Shown: positions 59,035 through 64,000 of the stretch, piece by piece
Layout of the letters: every line of letters starts with the position of its first letter
Position numbering within the stretch: the stretch's first letter is position 1
Assembly: GCF_019037185.1 (NCBI RefSeq)
Contig: NZ_JAHHXM010000004.1
Location: 62,001 to 126,000 of the forward strand
Length of the DNA: 64,000 bases
Direction of reading: 5' to 3'
DNA from: Oceanobacillus caeni
Lineage (GTDB): Bacteria; Bacillota; Bacilli; Bacillales; Amphibacillaceae
Translations under genes and position numbers: made by a program
The notes under the pieces: generated by a model
Databases searched by the model: none
What the model saw: only the letters and a program-made list of their open reading frames with translations
Told to the model about the DNA's origin: nothing

Positions 59035-59278
59035 GGAAATCGGTAATTGTGGTGGTTATATCAGTACAGGCGAGTGGGATATCGGTAAGCAAGGAGCTTA
59101 TATCAGTACTTACGTGAGGGTTATCGGTAAACAATGAGCATATATCAGTACAGGCGAGTGGGATATCGGTAAACAATGAGCATATATCAGTACTTGCGTG
59201 AGGGTTATCGGCAAACAATGAGCATATATCAGTACAGGCGAGTGGGATATCAGTAATCACATTGATAAATCAGTATTC
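59035..59278 (+). repeat. ATATCAG array 7
   Basis: Half-units alternate TATATCAGTACAGGCGAGTG or TATATCAGTACTTGCGTGAG with GATATCGGTAAACAATGAGC. About 11 copies at 21-bp spacing, followed by decayed ones. The array lies between the GH26-like gene and rnlB and marks the left border of the RnlAB islet. The rest of 58898-59338 has no gene. Confidence 0.9.
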
Positions 59279-59338
59279 GCTCGGAGGTGATATTTAGAAT
59301 GGTAAAATAAAAAAGAAGTCGTTATCATATCCGACTTC

Positions 59339-59725
59339 TTAGCTACAAGTAGAACCTGTTATTTCTCCATATAAAACCTTATTTAATAAAACATATTTCT
59401 GAGGCTCTGGTAAACTACTCGCTTTTACATATTGAGGATGCTCATAAAAGAATACATATAATTCATCCAGTATGTTACTCTTCAATTTAGGTAGAACCTC
59501 TATTTTACCGATATTAAGTTGTTCACCATCAAAATCTGTCTTTAAAAATCTATTACTTGAGAAACCATTCGATAATACAAGGTCGAATATAACATCACCT
59601 TGATAACCAATAGATTTTAATTCAAGTGCAATAGCGTATACTTGAGAAAGAGGACTGACGTACGAAGTAGCTACCACTACTTTACATGAGTCACTCTTCA
59701 AATCTAAAATATGATATCTCTTCAT
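59339..59725 (-). CDS. rnlB: RnlB-like antitoxin
   Basis: 128 residues, cytoplasmic, with the RnlB-type core: KVVVATSYVSPLSQVYAIAL, then GYQGDVIFDLVLSNGFSSNR and FLKTDFDG. In E. coli K-12 RnlB binds and inhibits the RnlA toxin (RNase LS) and is unstable. The gene follows rnlA by 15 bp with AAAGGGGTGAT before the ATG, in the same order as rnlA-rnlB of E. coli. The assignment is by motif recall plus context. Confidence 0.75.
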   Translation of the reverse strand: MKRYHILDLKSDSCKVVVATSYVSPLSQVYAIALELKSIGYQGDVIFDLVLSNGFSSNRFLKTDFDGEQLNIGKIEVLPKLKSNILDELYVFFYEHPQYVKASSLPEPQKYVLLNKVLYGEITGSTCS

Positions 59726-59740
59726 ACGTCAATCACCCCT

Positions 59741-60804
59741 TTAATTTATTTGTCTTATATCATATGTTAATGATTTCTCTATTTTTTCGCAAGCCGTTAT
59801 GATTAATTGTAGTGCTATATCTCTAGATTCAACTAACTTTATACCAGACAAAATTTGTGTAGCATGGAACATTTCATGGCGATTTTTGCGTAAAAAATCG
59901 TAACATTCTACAATTATGTCCTTAGCCTCTTGCGGCATATTTTTAATATTTGGATTGACCCCTTTAACATAATCGTTGGAGAAGTCAATTATAAAAATCC
60001 AAGCTGTAGCTCTGGGGTTTGCGATATTTGTGTAATATTTGAAACCTTTAGCATCATCAATCATTATATTATAGTCTAAACAAATTTTCTTGATTCTATA
60101 CTCCAAAACCCTCATGATAGGCATAACCCATGCAGCATAATCACTAAGCTTTGTATTAACCTCAGCTAAAGTGAAACAGTCTTTAACAAATCCCTGCATA
60201 GTAGGTTCTAAAGAATCCCAACCTTTTGGAAAGTGCATTTTTAAATGTTGCTGAACTTTATCTTCAAGCGCTTGCTCACCAATATCTGTTTCCGTTATTG
60301 TACTATGTACTGTTAATAAATATGACTTAATGATAGAATATAACTTCATCAAAAGACCTTGATACAACATTCTACTTGTTGTTTTGAAATATGTCAAAGT
60401 AACAGAATCGCCATAATCCGTTATAATTCTGTATATAATACCATTATTCCCTTTGTCTTCTGGTTCTGAAACCGAAACGCCAGGCAGTTGCTTTAACCAT
60501 TCAACTAAAGACCTGAAAAGGTTCTCGGACACTTTTACGGAAAAATATCCATTTTTAACCTCTTTATATTCTATACTATTAATAATAGCTTGTTCGAGTT
60601 CCTGGCCATTTTCGCAAGTAGCCAAAACCGTAGTTCCCTTTTTTTCGTATAGTATACATCTATAGAAAATTCTTTATCTTCTTTTTCTACATGGTATCTA
60701 TAAAATCCTTGTTCTTTTTTCTTTAATTCTATTAATTTCAAAGTACAATTAGCATTAATTACTCTCTCCAATTGATCTCTATTTATAAATAACCCTTTAG
60801 CCAT
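59741..60804 (-). CDS. rnlA: RnlA-like RNase LS toxin, reading frame broken at an A7 run
   Basis: RnlA is an endoribonuclease toxin that degrades mRNA and blocks T4-like phages lacking the Dmd inhibitor. The C-terminal HEPN-like catalytic motif RHEMFH matches RHSLFH of E. coli RnlA. The frame starts at ATG 60804 and runs for 77 codons. From 60625 a second frame (-1) continues to 59741. The natural junction is DVYYTKK(K)GTTVLATCENG at the A7 run 60639-60645. One -1 slip gives about 354 residues, against 357 in E. coli. TTG 60625 has no good ribosome binding site, so separate translation is less likely. Either mutated or frameshift-expressed. Confidence 0.7.
60636..60648 (-). other. Slippery A7 site inside rnlA
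   Basis: On the minus strand the sequence is ACG AAA AAA AGG in the first frame. A AAA AAG is the classical -1 slippery heptamer. A -1 step gives ACG AAA AAA AAG GGA ACT and enters the long downstream frame. An eighth A in the RNA (polymerase slippage) would do the same. Confidence 0.6.
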
Positions 60805-61717
60805 TTTCCTTAAACCCCTTTATATCGAACTTAAGAACCTCTTCATTATTACCTGTTTTGACCTTAAAAAGAATTTGTCTTCCTTCAATATCCAGAAGAG
60901 TTTTGAATTCAATAATATCTTTCAATTTCCTGCCTTTTGATCTCCATTTTTCCTTGAAAATACGATAGATTCTATCACTATCATATATTTCATTTTCGAT
61001 TATAAAATTCAAATTAACTGATTTCTTAGTTGACGTTAAACCACCAAATATATCATCATACTCTTCATTTAATAATATTTTAGTTTCACTTGTTATTTCA
61101 TAATTGTCTATAGCTTTTTTTGCTAAAAAATCAACTTCATCATTATATTTATTTCCAGAGTGTGATTTTACCTTTTTAAAATGGATATCAATTTTTGGTT
61201 TAACAGTTTGAATGTATTCTACATATTTTTGGGTAAAGGGATTTTTTGCCTTCCAACTTTTATTTGCCCAGTTTTCAATTCCTACATAATCATAATAGAT
61301 ATCAATAGATTTAGCTTTATTTTTTAAAGCCAAATCTATAACGTGCATTGCTGCCTTAATCTCTCCCGCAACATTTCTTAAATGTATAAGAGCACTATCA
61401 GAATCAGCATATGAAAACTCTATTCTTTCATTATTCTTCAAAAATACAATCCCTGCATAACTAAAAAGTTTTTTTGTATTATCATAGCTACCGTCTATAT
61501 AAGCAGTTATATCTGTTATTTTATCTTCTTTATCTTCTTCTTTTTTTTCAAAAGAACCATTTGTTCCCTTACCACCGATAAAATTTTCAGCTTCTTTGTA
61601 TGTAGGAAATGATTTATATATCGCATTAGGGAAACCATTTACTTGTTCTTTGCATTCATTCCAAGAAGTATAAACACCTTCTTTTCTTCCTCTTTTTACT
61701 GCATAAAACTTAGTCAT
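60797..61717 (-). CDS. RNase HI-domain protein with viroplasmin N-terminus and an extra C-terminal domain
   Basis: A viroplasmin (RNA/DNA-hybrid-binding) domain at 1-47 (KFYAVKRGRKEGVYTSWNEC) precedes an RNase HI domain at about 68-205. All catalytic positions are present: D75 in YIDGSYD, E119 in AGEIKAA, D143 in IYYDYVG, H186 in KSHSG and D193 in YNDEVD. Residues 215-306 form an extra domain that I do not recognise. The stop overlaps the rnlA start by eight bases, so the two are translated together. ATG 61717 follows AGGTGAG. In E. coli RNase HI activates RnlA, which gives this pairing a likely meaning. Confidence 0.85.
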   Translation of the reverse strand: MTKFYAVKRGRKEGVYTSWNECKEQVNGFPNAIYKSFPTYKEAENFIGGKGTNGSFEKKEEDKEDKITDITAYIDGSYDNTKKLFSYAGIVFLKNNERIEFSYADSDSALIHLRNVAGEIKAAMHVIDLALKNKAKSIDIYYDYVGIENWANKSWKAKNPFTQKYVEYIQTVKPKIDIHFKKVKSHSGNKYNDEVDFLAKKAIDNYEITSETKILLNEEYDDIFGGLTSTKKSVNLNFIIENEIYDSDRIYRIFKEKWRSKGRKLKDIIEFKTLLDIEGRQILFKVKTGNNEEVLKFDIKGFKENG

Positions 61718-61809
61718 TAACTCACCTACTCCTATTTGTACTAACAATATTTACATTCTTCTATCAAAGAGATGTGAGGGCTTTCAATTTAATACAAAAG
61801 AATAATTGT

Positions 61810-61857
61810 TTAATAGACATATCTTTTATTAATAATAAATTGTTCTAGGATATCCAC
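61810..61857 (-). CDS. Possible 15-residue leader peptide
   Basis: TAAGGAGG (minus strand, 61866-61873) lies eight bases before GTG 61857, which opens a 15-codon frame, MDILEQFIINKRYVY, ending in TAA. The ribosome binding site is stronger than that of the next gene. A TGTGGTAAAAT extended -10 lies near 61930. It may be a leader peptide or the leftover start of a lost gene. The rest of 61718-62178 has no gene. Confidence 0.3.
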   Translation of the reverse strand: MDILEQFIINKRYVY

Positions 61858-62009
61858 TTTTTAAACCTCCTTACATATAAATTTCCTATTACGCTTTCAT
61901 TCTAAGCAATATTACCTAAAACTATTTTACCACATTTCCGCTGTTTAAAAGTATTAAATTGACTTCTATACTGGCAGTAATCTTCTTCTGAGTAAAAGAT
62001 AGATAGGAT

Positions 62010-62100
62010 CGATAAACTAGTACTTACGTGCCTGATATCAGCAATCATGATAGATATATCAGCACTCCCAAACAATAAACCAGCACTCAACCCAAATCCC
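62010..62100 (+). repeat. ATATCAG array 8 (short)
   Basis: CTAGTACTTACGTGCCTGAT then ATCAGCAATCATGATAGATA and TATCAGCACTCC: three or four half-units at 20-bp spacing. It marks the right border of the RnlAB islet. Confidence 0.65.
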
Positions 62101-62120
62101 CACACCACCAACTCACAAAC

Positions 62121-62158
62121 CAAAAAGCCCGACTACTAAAAGTTAGTAATCGGGCTGC
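62121..62158 (-). terminator. Terminator of the second tagD-tagB module
   Basis: AGCCCGACTACTAA pairs with TTAGTAATCGGGCT. On the minus strand a T run follows (TTTTTGG). Confidence 0.85.
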
Positions 62159-62178
62159 TCTCATTACATATCATTAAA

Positions 62179-63369
62179 TTAAACCGAAACTTCTTCTCTT
62201 TCTTTTTCCTCTTCTTCCACACCTGCAATAAATTTAGCCAAATTCATGCTTGCGTTGCCGGTAGAATATTCATTCCACTCATCGGAAAACGCTCGAACTT
62301 GTCCGAGATCAAAGTCATCTTCTTTAATCGTGCGGATGATTTCAAAGGTCGTGAATACGACTGGCCCAGGCATTTGTTCTTCATAATCATGGATGAGTCC
62401 GTTCGTAATCTTGTATTCATCCATATCATATGCGAAGAAAATCATTGGTTTTTCGAGTAACGCATATTCAAATGGGATAGAGGAATAATCGGATATTAAA
62501 ATGTCTGTGACTAACAGTAAGGCGTTCGTTTCTGTAAAATATGAAACATCGTAGACGAAGCCTTCATATTGTTCATAGTTTACTAGATTGGAAACAGCTG
62601 GATGTAATTTTATGAAAAGAACATAGTCATCGGATAAATCGCGATAGAGCTGCTTTAAATCTAGTTCCAATTGATAGTTTACTAATTGTTCATGACGAAA
62701 AGTTGGTGCATAGAGAATAATTTTTTTTCCCTTTATCATTGGGTGTTTTTCAATAAGTTCCGCATAAACATCATGTTTGACTTGTTCATTAAATAAAATA
62801 TCAGAGCGGGGGATGCCTGTCCGAATAAATCGCTCATCACTTAAGCCAAAACTTTTTTGAAACGTTTCTACCATTTTCTCTGAACCTACGATTGTATAGT
62901 GAAAACGCGAATAAACTTGTTTAAAGCGTTCCATTGCCTTAGACGTACGCGCTTCATTTGTCGGATCTTCTAGTCCAAACCGTTTCAAAGATCCGGCTGC
63001 ATGCCAAAGTTGGATGCAGCGAACGCCAGGTCTAAATTCAGTCACAGCTAAAAAGCCTTGATAATTATCTATTAAAACAGTAGAAGCGGTCGCTAGGTGA
63101 TAAATAGATTTAATAAAATCAAAAGGCTTTTTCACTTTAAAATCAAACGTTTGATCTATGGTTGAATCAAATTCATATTTACATTTTTCATCTTTTAAAA
63201 CGATGATCTTTTGGTCGTCTAGTTGTTTTAATGCCCGAGCTGTGTACATGATATTGTCCCCAAAGGATGCGACGGCAACGATTTTCTTCTCTTTGGGGAA
63301 TAGTTTACATAGATTAAAAATAACGCGGAAAACAAGAAGATAGAGATATACTGCTAGTTCTCTAAGCAT
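62179..63369 (-). CDS. TagB/TagF-family glycerophosphotransferase (module 2)
   Basis: Paralogue of the gene at 36870 with the same motifs: CIQLWHAAGSLKRFG, RTGIPRSDILF, ILYAPTFRHEQ, IKLHPAVS and LISDYSSIPFEYALL. Length is 396 residues from ATG 63369, which has GAGG six bases upstream. An in-frame ATG at 63381 lies inside tagD. The C-terminus is a short acidic tail (EEEEKEREE) missing in the first copy. It overlaps tagD by eight bases. Confidence 0.85.
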   Translation of the reverse strand: MLRELAVYLYLLVFRVIFNLCKLFPKEKKIVAVASFGDNIMYTARALKQLDDQKIIVLKDEKCKYEFDSTIDQTFDFKVKKPFDFIKSIYHLATASTVLIDNYQGFLAVTEFRPGVRCIQLWHAAGSLKRFGLEDPTNEARTSKAMERFKQVYSRFHYTIVGSEKMVETFQKSFGLSDERFIRTGIPRSDILFNEQVKHDVYAELIEKHPMIKGKKIILYAPTFRHEQLVNYQLELDLKQLYRDLSDDYVLFIKLHPAVSNLVNYEQYEGFVYDVSYFTETNALLLVTDILISDYSSIPFEYALLEKPMIFFAYDMDEYKITNGLIHDYEEQMPGPVVFTTFEIIRTIKEDDFDLGQVRAFSDEWNEYSTGNASMNLAKFIAGVEEEEKEREEVSV

Positions 63370-63760
63370 TGTTAGCCTCATTTAGATCTGTCTTAATCTT
63401 CGTTGTAGAAATTCCGACAGTACGTGGAAGGTAAACCACTTCGCAATAATCTTTTAGGTAATCAAATTTTCCTTTCCAATCATCACCCATCACAAACACA
63501 TCAACTTCATGCATTAGAACATCTTCAACCTTTTGTTCCCATCTATGCTCCGGAATCACTTCATCAACATAACGGATTGCTTCTAGAATGGCTTTACGTT
63601 GTTCAAATGTATAGTATGCTTCTTTCCCCTTTAAAGCATTAAACTCATCGGAAGAAATAGCAACAATTAAATAATCTCCAAGTTCTTTGGCACGGCGTAA
63701 AATATTAATATGACCTATATGAAGCAGATCAAAAGTACCGTATGTGATTACCTTTTTCAT
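63362..63760 (-). CDS. tagD: Glycerol-3-phosphate cytidylyltransferase (module 2)
   Basis: Second TagD: LLHIGHINIL has H14 and H17, and LPRTVGISTTKIK is intact. Length is 132 residues, strongly similar to the copy at 38030. It supplies CDP-glycerol, presumably for the glycerophosphotransferase behind it. GCGGAGGTTAAATAA precedes the ATG on the minus strand. Confidence 0.93.
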   Translation of the reverse strand: MKKVITYGTFDLLHIGHINILRRAKELGDYLIVAISSDEFNALKGKEAYYTFEQRKAILEAIRYVDEVIPEHRWEQKVEDVLMHEVDVFVMGDDWKGKFDYLKDYCEVVYLPRTVGISTTKIKTDLNEANNA

Positions 63761-63791
63761 TTATTTAACCTCCGCATATTTGTCTTAATCT

Positions 63792-63845
63792 ATTATAACA
63801 TATTAATTTACGTAAAATTTATAACGGTTTTACAATGTATTAACA
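63792..63845 (-). promoter_or_regulatory. tagD promoter with PhoP-box-like repeats
   Basis: The minus-strand -10 is TATAAT (63797-63792). Nine bp upstream begins a plus-strand array with exact 11-bp spacing: TTTACG (63807), TTTATA (63818), TTTACA (63829) and TTAACA (63840). In B. subtilis, phosphorylated PhoP represses tagD through such repeats. Confidence 0.6.
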
Positions 63846-63957
63846 AAATTAATACATGTATTATACTATAGAAATGAGGATGATAGAAACTGTAATAATT
63901 TGTCATAACACTTAAAGAGAACATTTTATGTAGGAAAGAAATAAGTGGATTAAATCA

Positions 63958-63998
63958 AAAGAAGAGAATCTATTTTCAATAAATAGATTCTCTTCTCG
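63958..63998. terminator. Hairpin at the right edge, probable terminator
   Basis: AGAGAATCTATTT pairs with AAATAGATTCTCT. On the minus strand TCTTTTGATTT follows, so it may close a minus-strand gene outside the window. Confidence 0.6.
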
Positions 63999-64000
63999 TT

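Noticed and set aside
58997-59260. Minus-strand frame of 87 codons over array 7
   Set aside because: Repeat-derived, repeating TDIPLACTDICSLF, with no ribosome binding site.
59339-61717. Prophage or integrative element around the RnlAB operon
   Set aside because: No integrase, structural phage gene, conjugation gene or attachment repeat was found. Only an islet of three genes is supported.

Overview
The window comes from the chromosome of a low-GC, Gram-positive, endospore-forming and flagellated member of the Bacillaceae. The gene order (atp operon, ywzB, ywmB, murA, spoIID, spoIIQ, spoIIID, mbl, flhO, flhP, fabZ) is that of Bacillus subtilis and relatives such as Oceanobacillus or Virgibacillus. 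I cannot fix the genus from sequence alone. No rRNA, tRNA, CRISPR array or complete insertion sequence was seen.

Region 1 (about 0.6-28.7 kb, nearly all on the plus strand) is conserved core. It holds the full F1Fo ATP synthase operon (atpIBEFHAGDC, five of nine genes with TTG or GTG starts), then ywzB, ywmB, murA, an LD-carboxypeptidase, the sporulation genes spoIID, spoIIQ and spoIIID, mbl, flhO, flhP, an EpuA-like membrane protein, fabZ, a lipoprotein, a short ComK and a SwrC-type RND exporter with its membrane fusion lipoprotein. Inserted among these are a NERD-domain protein and an orphan AimR-like receptor between spoIIQ and spoIIID.

Region 2 (about 28.7-59 kb) is mainly envelope and carbohydrate metabolism. 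It contains zwf, a split ThrE-type exporter, an unusual four-helix protein that looks like a duplicated ATP-synthase c subunit, two tagO paralogues, a tagD-tagB pair divergent from a glycerophosphodiesterase gene, the MurNAc recycling genes (murR, murQ, murP, mupG), csaB with a DUF5693 partner, a lipid flippase, tagA, and a secreted GH26-like protein. Direct TTNACA-type repeats with an 11-bp period lie in front of the glycerophosphodiesterase and of both tagD genes. They look like PhoP boxes and suggest phosphate control of teichoic acid synthesis and turnover.

Region 3 (about 59.3-61.9 kb) is an AT-rich accessory islet between two repeat arrays and next to a second tagD-tagB module. Its three minus-strand genes encode an RNase HI-domain protein, a homologue of the RnlA toxin (RNase LS) and the RnlB antitoxin. 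In E. coli, RnlA activity depends on the housekeeping RNase HI, so a dedicated RNase HI in the same operon is the most striking biology in the window. The rnlA frame is broken at a seven-A slippery run, and a single -1 slip would restore a protein of about 354 residues.

The intergenic DNA is unusually structured. Eight arrays built on an ATATCAG/GATATC core repeated about every 21 bp lie between 28.8 and 62.1 kb and are absent from the first 28 kb. There are also an AATCCGTTAATC/AATCCGATACT family, a seven-copy 52-bp hairpin tandem array, at least six MITE-like elements with GTTCAAAAAG/CTTTTTGAAC ends (one supplies the stop codon of the flippase gene), and several other dispersed hairpin repeats.
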